Positions 23,931 to 35,840 of a DNA stretch of 64,000 bases are shown in pieces. The stretch is from Heloderma charlesbogerti (lineage: Eukaryota > Chordata > Lepidosauria > Squamata > Helodermatidae): the NCBI GenBank assembly GCA_026122225.1, contig JANEZZ010000739.1, positions 496,001 through 560,000 of the forward strand, in the 5' to 3' direction. Numbering within the stretch: position 1 is the first letter of the stretch; every line of letters starts with the position of its first letter. Below the pieces are notes generated by a model. It saw only the letters and a list, made by a program, of their open reading frames with translations, had not been told where the DNA came from and made no database searches. A program made the position numbers and the translations under genes.

Positions 23931-24230
23931 CTGTGGCTTCCTATACTGTGACATGAAATGCACCTGAAAGGCTTTTAGTGTGGACTGTGGTTACTCAGGT
24001 GTGGCAGTGCACTCCATCTTTATTTATTATTACATGTTTTAAAGCTGCGCCCTGGCATTATTGCCCTATCACTGTATTACCAATGAGAGGCCGAAAGAAT
24101 AAGCGTATTGCCTAACACCATCTAACACCTGAGGTAAAATGTGAATCAGGGACTCCCTGGCTATTGTTAGCCATTACATTACTTTATTTTGCTACCAGCT
24201 ATGTCTGTGATCTGCCCTTTCATGTGTTAT

Positions 24231-27200
24231 AGAATCACAGAATCATAGAATAATGTTGGAAGGGGCCTACAAGGCCATCGAATCCAACCCCCTGCTCAAT
24301 GCAGGAATCCAAGTCAGAGCATCCCTGACAAATGGCTGTCCAGCTTCGTCTTGAACGCCCCCAGTGTGGGAGAGCCCACCACCTCCCTAGGTAATTGGGT
24401 CCATTGTCGTATTGCTCTAACCATCAGGACGTTTTTCCTGATGTTCAGCTGGAATCTGGCTTCCTGTAACTTGAGTCCATTCTTCCGTGTCCTGCACTCT
24501 GGCATGATCGAGAAGAGATCCTGGTCTTCCCTTCTGTGACAACCTTTCAAGTACTTGAAGAACGCTATCATATCTCCCTCAGTCTTCTCTTCTCAAAGCT
24601 AAACATGCCCAGTTTTTTCAGTCTCTCTTCATAGGGCTTTGTTTCCAGTCCCCTGATCATCTTGGTTGCCCTCCTCTGAACCCTCTCCAGTTTGTCTGCA
24701 TCCTTCTTAAAGTGTGGTGCTCAGAACTGCACACCGTACTCCAGATGAGGCCTAACCAGTGCTGAGTAGAGGGGAACTAGTACTTCCCGGGATTTGGAAG
24801 CTATGCTTCCATTAATGCAGCCCAAAATAGCACTTGCCTTTTTTGCAGCTGCATCACATTGTTGGATCATATTCAGCTTGTTATCTACAACAATTCCAAG
24901 ATCCTTCTCGCTTGTAGTGTTGTTGAGCCACTATCCCCCATCTTGTAATTGTGCATTTGGTTTCTTTTTCCTAGGTTCAGAACTTGGCATTTATCCCTAT
25001 TCAATGTCATTCTGTTGTTTTCTGCCCAGTGCTCCAGTCTATCAAGATCACTTTGAATTTTGTTTCTGTCTTCCAAAGTATTAGCTATCCCACCCAATTT
25101 TGTGTCATCTGCACATTTGATCAGCATTCCCTGCACCTCCTCCTCCAAGTCATTAATAAAAATGTTGAAGAACACTGGGCCCAGGACTGAGCCCTGCGGT
25201 ACCCCGTTCGTTACCTCTCCCCAGTTTGAGAAAATCCCATTGATAAGCACTCTTTGAGTCCAATTCTGTAGCCAACTGTGGATCCACTGGATCGTTGTTT
25301 CATCTAGCCCACTTTTAGCTAGTTTGCTCATCAGGAGACCATGGGGCACTTTGTTGAAAGCTTTGCTGAAGTCGAGGTATATGATGTCTACAGCATTCCC
25401 ACAGTCCACAAGGGAGGTTAATTGATCAAAAAATGAGATCAGATTCATCTGGCAGGACTTGTTTTTGACAAATCCATGTTGGCTTCGAGTAATCACTGCT
25501 TTGTTTTCAAGGTGCTTACAGATGGATTGCTATCATCTGCTCCAGAATTTTCCCAGGGATTGATGTCAGTCTGACTGTTCTGTAGTCCCAGGGTCCTCCT
25601 TTTTACCCTCTTTGAAGATCAGGACAACATTAGCCCTCCTCCAGTCATCTGGCACTTCCCCCGTCTTCCATAATTTCTCAAAGAGAATAGACAGCGGTTC
25701 TGAGAGTTCTTCTGCCAGTTCCTTTATTACTCTTGGGTGCAGTTCATCTGGCCCTGGAGATGTGAACACATTCAAAGTAATTAGGTGTTCCTTGACCACA
25801 TGCCTATCGATCTCAAGCTGCAATCCTGCCCCTTCAGCCTGTACATCACCTTTGCCAGCGGGGTCATAGACTCTACTGAGCTAAAGTAGGAATTGAGCAC
25901 TTATGCCTCTTCGTTGTCATCTGTTATCATTTTGCCATCCTTATTTAATAGCTGAACCACCATTTCTTTCCTCAGTCTTTTACTATGCACGTAGCTGAAG
26001 AAAGCCTTTTTGTTGCTTTTAGCATCCCTTGCTAACCTCAGCTCGTTCTCAACTTTAGCCTTCCTGACGCCATCCCTGCAATTCTGTGCTACCTGCCTGT
26101 ACTCTTTCTCTGTTGCTTGGCCTTCTTTCCACTTCCTTTATGTGTCCTTTTTTGTTTTCAGGTCATCTCTAAGCTTTTTGTGAAGCCACATTGGCTTCTT
26201 TTGTTGTCTTCCACCTTTTCTTCTTGTTGGAATTGTTTGTAATTGTGCCTTGAGAATTTCCTTTTTTAAAAGCTCCCACCCATTTTGGACTCCTTTTCTC
26301 GTTACAGCCACTTGCCATGGGACCTTACTGATCATTGTTCTGAGTTTATTAAAATCAGCTTTCCTAAAATCCAGGGTACGCTTTTGCTTCCCTTAGAACC
26401 AAGAACTCAAGTACAACATGGTCACTTTCCCCCAGAGTTCCTGTAACTGCTACTTTATCCACTAAGTCATCTCTGTTGGTTAAGATCAAGTCAAGGATAG
26501 CCAATCCTCTACTTTCTGTAGGAGGAAGTTATCCACCACACAAGTCAGGAATTTCCTGGAGGGGCCATGTTTTGCAGAATTTCTCTCCCAACAAATGTCG
26601 GGGAAATTGAAGTCCCCCATTACTACTACATCATGCTTCCTTGAAACATTGGCTATTTGCTTTTCAAAAGGTTCATCCTCGTCTTCTCCTTGATTGGGTG
26701 GCAAGTAGTAGACTCCGGCCACCAGGTTCCTTTTATTCTTTGCTCCATTTATTTTGATCCAGATGCTCTCGATGGGGCTACCAAGCTCATCCTCCTGTAT
26801 TTCTGTGCAGAGATATGTATTTTTCACATACAGTGCAACCCCACTTACCTTTCTGTTCCTCCTGTTCTTTTTGAACAAGTTATATCCTTCAATTGCTGTA
26901 TTCCAGTGTCATCCCACCAAGTCTCAGTTATACCTATCAAGTCATAATTTCCCTCTTGTATTAAGAGTTCAAGTTCGTTCTGTTTGTTTCCCATACTCTG
27001 GGCATAAGTATATAGACATCGAAGATGATGTGCTTTATAGTCTGGCTTTCTTCCTACATGTGTCTGAAGACTATTATTGGGTGCTATTAGAGCTGTTCTC
27101 TCTGTTGTGGTGCATGAGCCTTCGTCCACTGATGAAGTTCTTCATGCTGTGGCCAAACACATTCTTCCCAGCCTTTGTGAGGTGCAACCCATCCCTTGCC

Positions 27201-28215
27201 AAGAGCCCATCTTCCAGGAAGTATAGCCCATGGTCCCAGAATCCAAATCTCTCGTGCCGGCACCACCTTCGTAGCCAATCATTCATCCGGAGTATTTTTC
27301 TTTCCCTTTCTATCCCTCTTCTAACTACTGGAAGGATGGATGAGAAAACTATCTGGGCCCCAAAGTTCTTGAGTTTTCTTCCCAAAGCTTCAAAGTCTGA
27401 CGTGATTTCTTCGTAGCTCCGCTTGGCAGGATCATTTGTTCCCACATGGATGAGAAGAAAGGGATACCTGTCAGTGGGCTTTATGAGTGCAGGCAACCTT
27501 TCAGTCATGTCTGTAATCTGTCCTCCGGGGAGACAACATACCTGGCGAGTCCACGGGTCTTCACTACATACTTGGGTCTCGATCCCACGCAGCAAGGAGT
27601 CTCCCACTATTACTACTCTTCTCTTCTTGTTGTTGTAGGCCTGGGTTTCATCACATCTGCTTGACTGACCATCAGCCTCTTGCTCACTCTCATCTAGGTT
27701 CCCCTGTAATTCTTCCTCTGCAGGCTTCATCCGCAAGTACCTGGAATCGGTTCCACAACTCCACTGCCTCCACTGCTTCTTCTCCTAACTGTCACCCTTT
27801 TCCAAGGAGTATCCTCTAATGCATTTTTCTTCACCTCAGCATTTCCCACTTCTGCCTCAGCTTGCTGTTGCTCTTCAAGCTTCTGGTCTTCACTTTGCTG
27901 CTGTAGTTCCACCATTCTTTCCAAGAACTCTTCATGTTCTCTTATTCCCCGGAGGGTCGACAGCCGCCGCTCCAGTCCTCTTACTTTGTCTTCCAGCAGC
28001 GTGATCAACTTGCACTTGTTGCAGGTGTAGGCGATGTTGTTCTCAGGCAAGAAAACAAACATTGCACACACCTTGCAGGTCACCACCACTGGAGAGTCTT
28101 GTCCTTCCATAGCCGCTTTTCCCTTTTTGTGTCTAGCTTTCTGATTGTTCTAGACCAGCCTGTGCCTGCTCCTCTACTCACTAGAGGTTAAAAGCAGAGT
28201 CCCACTGGTGTGGAA
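24231..28215 (-). mobile_element. CR1 LINE, nearly full length, inactivated
   Basis: The left end has the CR1 3' terminus (repeated TCATAGAATC-type motif, then the conserved GTTGGAAGGG.CCT block). Reading leftwards on the - strand: an ORF1 start with a CxxC...CxxC zinc motif and coiled coil (28110-27727); an SGNH-type esterase with GDSLLRG and HVGTNDP (27736-27074); an APE-type endonuclease with ITETWWDD and [10 protein letters not shown] (27129-26486); reverse transcriptase with SPGPDELHPRVIKEL, GVPQGSVLGP and CADDTKL (25823-24885); and the C-terminal tail (24571-24314). Frameshifts and stops break both ORFs. The right edge near 28215 is uncertain and may reach about 28490. Confidence 0.92.
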
Positions 28216-28742
28216 GTGTGTGTTACAAAAAAAAAAAAATTTTTTTAAAAACATTTCTCTGTGTGAATGCATTCCTAAAGAGAAGATGGTCCTGTTCTAT
28301 GTAAACCAGTTCTATCCACCCCACCCCACCCATCTCCACAGAGTTTGTGAATTCCATTAATCAGAGATAACAAACCTTGCTATTGTTTTCAGTCCAGTCC
28401 TTTGTGAGCTAATCCTGCTTTGAATTCAGGATTACAGCCTCAAGGATAACCCCTCCTGGTTTATACATGCCCTTCAGTCTGGGCATGGGGGGGTGAGGTA
28501 CTGATCCCAGCAGTCAAGTGTGTGTGTAGGCAGGTGAGGAGAATTACTTAAATCTTTATTGGCCCCCAGAGCTGACAAGGACTGCTAACTCAATCGAAGT
28601 CTCAATCATACCAAATAAGAAAAACAGGGCAAAACAAAAGCTTTTATTGAGAGCAACTGGTGTTTAAAATGCAGCGACTTTCAATTAATGCAGACCATAT
28701 GTTTGGAGTAAGAAAGAAAGAAAGAGTCATATAGTCACTAAT

Positions 28743-30540
28743 TTTGTTGTTGTTCAGTCGTTAAGTTGTGTCCGACTCTTTGTGACTCCATGGTCCATAG
28801 CACGCCAGGCCTTCCTGTCCTCCGCTCTCTCCTGGAGTGTGCTCAAGTTCATATTCATTGCATCGGTGATGCTATCTAGCCATCTCATCCTCTGCCGTCC
28901 CCTTCTCGTTTTGCCTTCAATCTTTCCCAGCATCAGGGTCTTTTCCAGTGACTTTTCTCTTCGCATTAGGTGGCCAAAATATTTCAGCTTCAGCTTCAGT
29001 ATCTGTCCTTCCAATGAGCACTCAGGGTTAACTTCCTTTAGGATGGACTGATTTGACCTCCTTGCAGTCCAGGGGACTCGTAAGAGTCTTCTCCAGCACC
29101 ACAGTTTGAAAGCATCAATTCTTTGGTGCTCAGCCTTCCTTATAGTCCAGCTCTCACAGCCATACGTTACTACTGGAAAAATCATAGCTTTGATTATACG
29201 AACCTTTGTCGGCAAGGTGATGTTTCTGCTCCTTACTATGCTGTCTAGGTGTACCATAGCTTTCCTCCCAAGGAGCAAGCGTCTTTTAATTTCATGGCTA
29301 CAGTCACCATCTGCGGTGATCTTGGAGTAAATCTCCAAGAAGTAAAATCTGTCACTGCTTCCATTTCTTCCCCTTCTATATGCCAGAAAGTGATGGGGCA
29401 GGATGCCATGATCTTAGTTTTTTTAATGTTGAGTTTCAAACCAGCTTTTGCACTCTCCACTTTCACCCTCAACAAGAGGCTCTTTAGATCCTCTTCGCTT
29501 TCTGCCAGTAGGGTGGTATTGTCTGCAGATCTGAGGCTGTTGATAATTCTCCCAGCAATCTTCATTCCGACCTGTGATTCATCCAACCCGGTGTTTCTCA
29601 TGATGTACTCTGCATATAAATTAAATAAGCAGGGCGACAATATACAGCCTTGTCGTACTCCTTTCCCAATTTTGAACCACTCGGTTGTTCCATGTCTGGT
29701 TCTTACTGTTGCTTCTTGACCCTCATACAGGTTTCTCAGGAGACAGGTAATGTGGTCTGGTACTCTCTTTAAGAATTTGCCAGAGTTTGTTGTGATCCAC
29801 ACAATCAAAGGTTTTCGCGTAGTCAATGAAGCAGAAATAGACGTTTTTCTGGAATTCTCTTGCTTTCTCCATGATCCAGCGAATGTTGGCGATTTGATCT
29901 TTAGTTCCTCTGCCTCTTCGAAACCCAGCTTGTACTTCCGGTAGTTCTCGGTTCACATGCTGCTGAAGCCTAGCTTGTAGGATTTTGAGCATCACCTTGC
30001 TGGCATGTGAAATGAGCACAATTGTACGGTAGTTTGAACACTCTTTGGCATTGCCCTTCTTTGGAATTGGAATGTAAACTGACCTTTTCCAGTCTTGTGG
30101 CCACTGTTGAGTGTTCCAAATTTGTTGGCATATTGAGTGCAGCACTTTAACAGCATAATCTTTTAGGATTTTAAATAGCTCAGCTGGAATATTGTCATCT
30201 CTGCTAGCTTTGTTGTTACTAATGCTTCCTAAGGCCCACTTGACTTCACTCTCTAGGATGTCTGGCTCAAGTTCAGTGACTGCGCTATCATGGCTATCAG
30301 GGACATTAAGATCTTTCCTGTATAGTTCTTCTGTATATTCTTCCCACCTCTTCTTAATCTCATCTGCTACTGTTAGGTCCCTGCCTTCTTTGTCCTTTAT
30401 CATGCCTGTCTTTGCACAAAACATTCCCTTGAGATCTCTGATTTTCTTGAAAAGATCTCTAGTCTTTCCCATTCTATTGTTTTCCTCCATTTCTTTGCAT
30501 TGTTCATTTAAGGCCCCTTTTAAGACTCTCTGAAGCAGAA
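28743..30540 (-). mobile_element. BovB (RTE clade) LINE, 5'-truncated, inactivated
   Basis: Three overlapping open stretches code for an RTE reverse transcriptase and C-terminal region: IPAELFKILKD, VYIPIPKKGN and GFRRGRGTKDQIANIRWIME (30490-29723), GVRQGCILSPCLFNLYAEYIM (29826-29245), then WTARRSNQSILKEV, MRRE and HGVTKSRTQLND (29338-28754), which is the BovB C-terminus. The 3' end is a short GTT/ACA repeat at 28744. The endonuclease is missing, the frame shifts twice, and the catalytic YADD box reads SADN, so it is dead. Confidence 0.92.
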
Positions 30541-30689
30541 GGGGTGAATGCTCATTTAAAGCCTCCCCTTCCTCTGCTCTGCACCCTGTGTCAATGGCAG
30601 TTTTTCCTCAGCTGCAGTGTGCTGTTTGCCAATGTTGATGTGACTCCCTCCATGTCTGGGGACCAGGGCAATGCCCCCGCCCCCCTCAA

Positions 30690-30900
30690 AAAGGACCTGA
30701 CCAAGATGGAAAGTTCCTGGTTCAAATTTCACCTCAGCCTTGAACTCACCTGATGATCTTAGGTTGGTCACCATCCCTCAGCCTTACTTTCACATCTTTA
30801 AATGGGGGAATAATAATATTGGCCCTCTTTACAGAGTTGTTGACAGGAATATAGAGATGGCATATTAGAAGCACTTTGAAAAATAAGAAAGTGCCCCAGA
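30690..30900 (+). mobile_element. Old MIR-type SINE
   Basis: CAAATTTCACCTCAGC, CATCTTTAAATGGGGGAATA, TACAGAGTTGTTGACAGG and AGAAGCACTTTGAAA follow the MIR core order, diverged. Confidence 0.6.
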
Positions 30901-30904
30901 AGTG

Positions 30905-32160
30905 CTAAGTATTAATATTAGAAAAAAGGGAAAAAATAAGACTGTAGGTATGCACTGGTCTATCACTAGAACTACAGCTTGATGTACTCTTAACAATCTG
31001 ATGTTAAATTACTACCTGAAGACCACTGGTAAGTTACTGCTGGAAGTTTTGTGAGATTTTCTGGAGGTTTCTCTGGGATGCTTAAAAAGGGCAGTGCAAA
31101 CAGTTCAGGAGTAAGAGGGCAAAACTTCTGTCATCCTGGACAGAAATAACTAGGCTGAGCAGCCATCTTCAGCCTCATTAGGTGCAAATGTCCTTTCCAA
31201 AACAGCTTCCTCAATACTCACTTTGTCAATGCAAAAGGGCTACGGGACAGCCACTGCTGCTTTTCTTTCTCAGCCTGAGGAAGTCAAAATGGCAAGGACT
31301 AGGAATCAGTTTATTCTCTCCACTAGTGTGCCAGACCGAACAGTACATAAGTGAAATATTGAATACCGTAAGTAGGTGAAGTTAAGGCAGGCATAAGCTA
31401 CTGCTGTTTGAGCAGGGAGATGCAAATACAGCCCAAGAGGTTCTGGAGAGCCATCTGGCACCTGGATAGAAGAAAGCCATCTCCTCCCTTTTGTGAGCAG
31501 CAAAATGCCCTTTTCTAAGCCTTTTGCATTCCTGATGGAAGACCACTTTCCATAACAATAACAGGATAGCCAGGTTACATGGAAAGGCCCCTGGCCATCT
31601 CTTTGGACCCAAGTGCGTGGCTTCCTTCCAACAACCTCCAGTCACCAAACCCAGAGTGAAGATTGGGAGGTGGGGGTGGAAACGGAATGGCTCCTGCTCC
31701 TTCCATTTCGAGGTGGGGGTTGGTTACTGGTAAAGGAAGTAAGATACAGCAGCCTCTGATAGGCTGGTTTAGGATAAGCACAAGAGAACTCGAACAGCAG
31801 CCAGCTCCACCAATGGCATCCCCCCAGGTGTACACAGGGTGAAAAGAGATGGCATGCAAGAGGTGGGGTCGGGAGGAAGGGGCTGCCCTGCAGCTTCCTC
31901 TTGGTTCCCAGTTGAATTCAGGACACACCACATGGCAAGATGCAGAAGTCTGGACCTTGCACGTTGGGGGAATAGATCCCTTCTCAAGGTAGGGACGGAG
32001 AGATGGCCGTTCTTGGCTGGGATCTGATTTGTGGCAGTTTATATCTTGGATTTTGTTTTGGGGAGGGGAGGGAGAGACCTACAGTGGGCTCTTTCTTTCT
32101 ATCTTTCTATCTTTCATTCTCTGCTTTTGTGCTGCACAAATGAACAGGACTGCTGATATT
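30905..32160. other. Intergenic stretch, no gene recognised
   Basis: Several overlapping short frames on both strands (31182-32027) with no domain and no splice pattern. Pyrimidine repeat (CTTTCTAT)n at 32088-32115. Confidence 0.35.
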
Positions 32161-32163
32161 TAT

Positions 32164-32260
32164 TTAAGAACATAGGGGTTAGTTGACAGGTATTCCTCCT
32201 TGGCAGAGTACTGGACTAGATGCCCTTGTGGTCTCTTCCTTGATTCTTGGGCTGCTCATT
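32164..32260 (+). mobile_element. CR1 3' fragment
   Basis: Short match to the CR1 terminal block (TACTGGACTAGATGCCCTTG, GGTCTCTTCC, GATTCTT). Confidence 0.55.
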
Positions 32261-32360
32261 ATATCATGAGGCTGGCACATGTCTAGAGCCACACATCCAA
32301 GATGACTACACATCACCTCTCGAGCCACTTTAAATGCTTTTAGACTTCGTCACCTTGACT

Positions 32361-32430
32361 AAAAGTATAACAGTGTTCAAGTCTGTATTGGCGTAAAAAG
32401 TATAACAGTGTTCAAGTCTGTATTGGCGTA
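32361..32430 (+). repeat. Exact 35-bp tandem duplication
   Basis: Positions 32361-32395 and 32396-32430 are identical, with no difference. Nothing else in the area is tandemly repeated. Confidence 0.95.
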
Positions 32431-33103
32431 CTGCATGTGTGGCGCTGCAATAGATTACACACATACCAGACTCATGGCATAATAGAGAAAACACCAGGGT
32501 ATGTTTACTGCTACCATGATAATCTGCTTTAGTGATTATGAATTTTGGACTAAGAGAACAGAGTCAGCATATCTTGCACCTTAACACCATTTAGGTACCA
32601 AACTTGCTTTTAGGGTAGTTTAAGAATGGCATAAAGGTGGATTTCCCTTTATGTTTTCAATGCATGATCAAGGGCAAAGATGATCATGGTTACAAATACA
32701 TACCCAAATACTGGAATAATTAAAATGGAACAAGAGGGTGTGAACTTATTGAAGTGCCACCTTTTGCCTTGGCTTTTTTTCTGAGGGGGTTAATATCTAT
32801 TTTGGTGGTCACACCAAAGCATCACTAGCATTGAAAGAAAAAGCAGGGTTTGATCTTGTTTGCTTGTGTTGAAGTTTTCTGAACCGTTCAGATTTCAGCT
32901 GTAATGAATTTTCACTGTGGAGACAAGGCCTGCTCTTGAATACATTCAAGGCTTATTTGCAAAAATGCTTGGTATTTTAAGAGCATTTGTTTGGATCATT
33001 TTCTTTTTATATCTCATGACTATAACAATGTTATCAACTCAGTACCACTCATGTACTTACTCTCTTTTGAAGGAAGGATTTTTTTTTTTTTTTGCCCTTA
33101 GCA

Positions 33104-33177
33104 TAGATCATAGGATCATAGGGCTGGAAGGGGCCTACACGACCATTGAGTCCAACCCAATGCTCAATGCAGGAAGC
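33104..33177 (-). mobile_element. CR1 3' end attached to the 5S-like head
   Basis: Carries the CR1 terminal block (GGCTGGAAGGGGCCTACA, CCAACCC, TGCTCAATGCAGGA) and the TCATAGGATC-type terminus. It lies immediately 3' (on the - strand) of the 5S-like sequence with no gap. Confidence 0.8.
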
Positions 33178-33257
33178 CTGATTCCCAGGCGGTCACCCAT
33201 CCAAGCATTAACCAGGGCTGACCCTGCTTAGCTTTCAAGATCAGGCGAGATTGGGCA
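33178..33257 (-). pseudogene. 5S rRNA-derived sequence, joined to a CR1 tail
   Basis: The reverse complement matches the inner and 3' part of vertebrate 5S rRNA (CTAAGCAGGGTC, CCTGGTTA, CTTGGATGGG, ACCGCCTGGGAAT), including the polymerase III internal promoter region, with about ten differences. It runs directly into a CR1 3' end. It is either a 5S-headed SINE or a chimeric retrocopy. Confidence 0.8.
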
Positions 33258-33320
33258 CATAAATATCTGATGGCCCATATGCCCATTTAATTGTTTCTCA
33301 TTATAGCCATTCCTGTAGAT

Positions 33321-33454
33321 CAGCCTTCCCAAACCTGGTGTCCTCCAGATGTGTTAGACTGAATCTCCCATAATTCTCAGAATGCATGCTGACTGGGAAT
33401 TATGGGAGATGTAGTCCAGTACATCTGGAGAGCACCAGGTTGAGGAAGGTTGTT
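33321..33454. mobile_element. Palindromic hAT MITE, family A
   Basis: CAGCCTTCCCAAACCTGG and CACCAGGTTGAGGAAGG in inverted orientation around a long hairpin centred on the ATAATTC / GAATTAT pair. Confidence 0.8.
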
Positions 33455-34754
33455 GTAGTCCTAGTGAAGCTAGCTATAGGTGCTCATGAGTTATAGTCAC
33501 ATGTGACATGAAAGTGGGAGGAGGCTTTGAGGTGGGGTTATCTTCCTCTCTCCCCAACCTCCCTAAATTGTGCACATTTATCTGTGGAAAGTGTTTACTA
33601 GATGATGATGAACATTCAGTGAATATTTCAAGATTCACAGTGCTTCACATAATTGTTTCAGTAACACAACAACCCTTTAAGTTCAGCTTATTGCACTGAG
33701 ATATTGTATTCTGTTTCTGAGATAAACGTTTTTTATTATCTTTTGCAAAGTTCACTTACTTTGGCTTCCTTTGGAGAAAGGGATTGGACATGGATTAAAA
33801 TAGGTAACTACTTATTTCAAGGTCAGTAACTCTGTTTATACAGTCTGCTGTCCCCTGACCAAATAGAACTTTGCTGTTTCATAGTACAGGAGTTGTGGTG
33901 TGGGTGGGTTTGAGGAGAGATGGTTTTATAGGGGGTGATGCATAACAGTTGCTGAATTGAGCCCAGCAAATAAGTGCTAAAACAAAGAAGCTGTCTCTTT
34001 TATCAGATCAGCCTCGTGTTATTTTAAAGAATGTGCAAGCTTTTACATGTCACAGAACACTTCATCAGGAAGTCTGCAAATGCTTAACCAATCCAATACT
34101 TATTTCTGGTTTTTATATCACAAAACATCATGCTATAAACAGCAAAGGATTAATTTGTCCAAATGAAGCCCAGGATAAACATTAAGCAGAACAGATAAAT
34201 TGCACAAGATTGCTTATCAAATAAGCTGCTTTAACATAAGAATTGTCAAGGAATAAATACATAAATAAATAGGAAGCTCGTTTATGTGAAGGCAGCTTTA
34301 GCTAGTAATTAAATAGAATTAAAATTAAAATACTTAAGTAGACCTTTCCTTCTAGCATATAGGGCAGGATAGAAATGTTTTAAATAAATAAATAGCAAGA
34401 AGTGGTAACTTTAGGCTAGAATCCTCTAACAACTTACCTTGGAGTAAGTCGCATTGAACACAATGCGACTTACCTTTGAGTAGACATGATTAAAATAGAA
34501 GCAACCTTACACTTTAACTACTTTTTAATTTACTGATTACATTTAAATATTTGCATATTTCTAACATCTATTAGAAGAGGGACCTATCCTAAGGTTTGGG
34601 TAATATGCAAATAAAATTAAATTTAATCCAAATAAAAGGCAGATTACTCAAAAAACTTTTAACTGTTTGACAGCCCACATTTTTAAATCCTTTGGTCCTT
34701 TATCTTCTCATTTCCACATTCTGTGTAGTGTTTGGAAAAGGGTTTGTGCTGTCA

Positions 34755-34925
34755 TGTGAGTTTATTTATGTAAAATATTTTTATCCTGCCTTTCAGTTTT
34801 AAAAAAAATTCCAAGGTGACTGACAGGTTTGAAATAATAAATTCAAATAGTACAAAACATACAAACAATATTAAAACAGCAGAATGGATAATGTAATAAA
34901 GTCAGCAGCTAAAATAACAGAATGA
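34755..34925 (-). mobile_element. LINE 3' tail, reverse orientation
   Basis: TTTATTTATGTAAAATATTT, TATCCTGCCTTTCAG and A-rich blocks; L2-like. A similar fragment lies at 5606-5705. Confidence 0.5.
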
Positions 34926-34929
34926 CAAT

Positions 34930-35030
34930 ATTAGCAGTTAACTGCACAATCCTGTGCATGTTTACTTGGAAGTAAACCCCACTGTGTTCAGCGGGGCTTA
35001 CATGCCAAGTTAAGTGTGTATAGGATTTCA
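34930..35030. repeat. Short palindromic repeat, family D
   Basis: CACAATCCTGTGCATGTTTA, GAAGTAAACCCCACTGTGTT with its inverted partner, then GTGTGTATAGGATTTCA. Confidence 0.6.
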
Positions 35031-35039
35031 AGTGTCTAT

Positions 35040-35840
35040 TATTACAAGCATCTTTACTGGGTTCCAGTTTTCCTAGGGTTGGGCATTTGATCCGTCAAAA
35101 CAGATGTGGTCAATTGACTAATCAAAGATAGTCAAATAATTGTCAAGTATTTTTAAAGCATTAACTTTATTATAACAAAAAATTAACCATCAACAGGCAT
35201 GATATTGATGCTAACACACACATTAGGTAACTATTATCATGCAGTCCAGGATTAGCCTATAGTTACAATTACATATATATATGGGGAAGAGTTTCACCTG
35301 GCATTGATAAATAACATCGAAACAGAGCAAAGGAGCAACAGCTTTTAAAAACGTCAGATCACATGGTGGAGACACTGCTTGGTTTCTACAGCAAGCACGA
35401 TGGAGTTAGGGGGCGGGAGTCCATTTTGCCACTGAGGAGCGCTTGCGTTGCTGTTTAGAAATGGCTGCAATAGTAGAAGGTGGACAGTAGGAGGAACTTT
35501 TCCTGTGCTGCTAGTTGTGCCCCCGACTACTACTGCAGGGCTAGTGGGGAGAGTTGCCTTGACTTCTCTCCTTACTCACAAACAAAAACATAACTGCATT
35601 TTAAAAGGGTAAGCCGGCATTCTTGACTTCATGGAATACTTGAGCATGGGCAAATAATAGGCATTCAGTGGACTGACCAATTGACCGGTGTGGCAGGTGG
35701 TAGCGCTGAATTATCCCCTGGCTTAATGTCCCCTGAAATCTCTCCAGCAGACCAGAACATCCTTTGGGGCTTTCGGAGGACTCGGAACGTAGTCTGTCTC
35801 TTAAACCGTTGACCTGCGTGCGGCTCGGTCCGGGAAGAAA
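35040..35840 (+). other. Presumed upstream region of the unnamed zinc-finger gene
   Basis: Ordinary AT-rich sequence up to 35380, then moderately CpG-containing (35400-35560 and 35760-35840). No TATA box at a convincing place. It probably holds the promoter and 5' UTR, but no start site can be fixed. Confidence 0.3.

Noticed and set aside
27074..27736. Frame resembling a lipase/esterase gene (GDSL family)
   Set aside because: It is the SGNH esterase domain of CR1 ORF1, in line with the endonuclease and reverse transcriptase of the same element.
33178..33257. Functional 5S rRNA gene
   Set aside because: It lacks the 5' third, has many substitutions and is fused to a CR1 tail.
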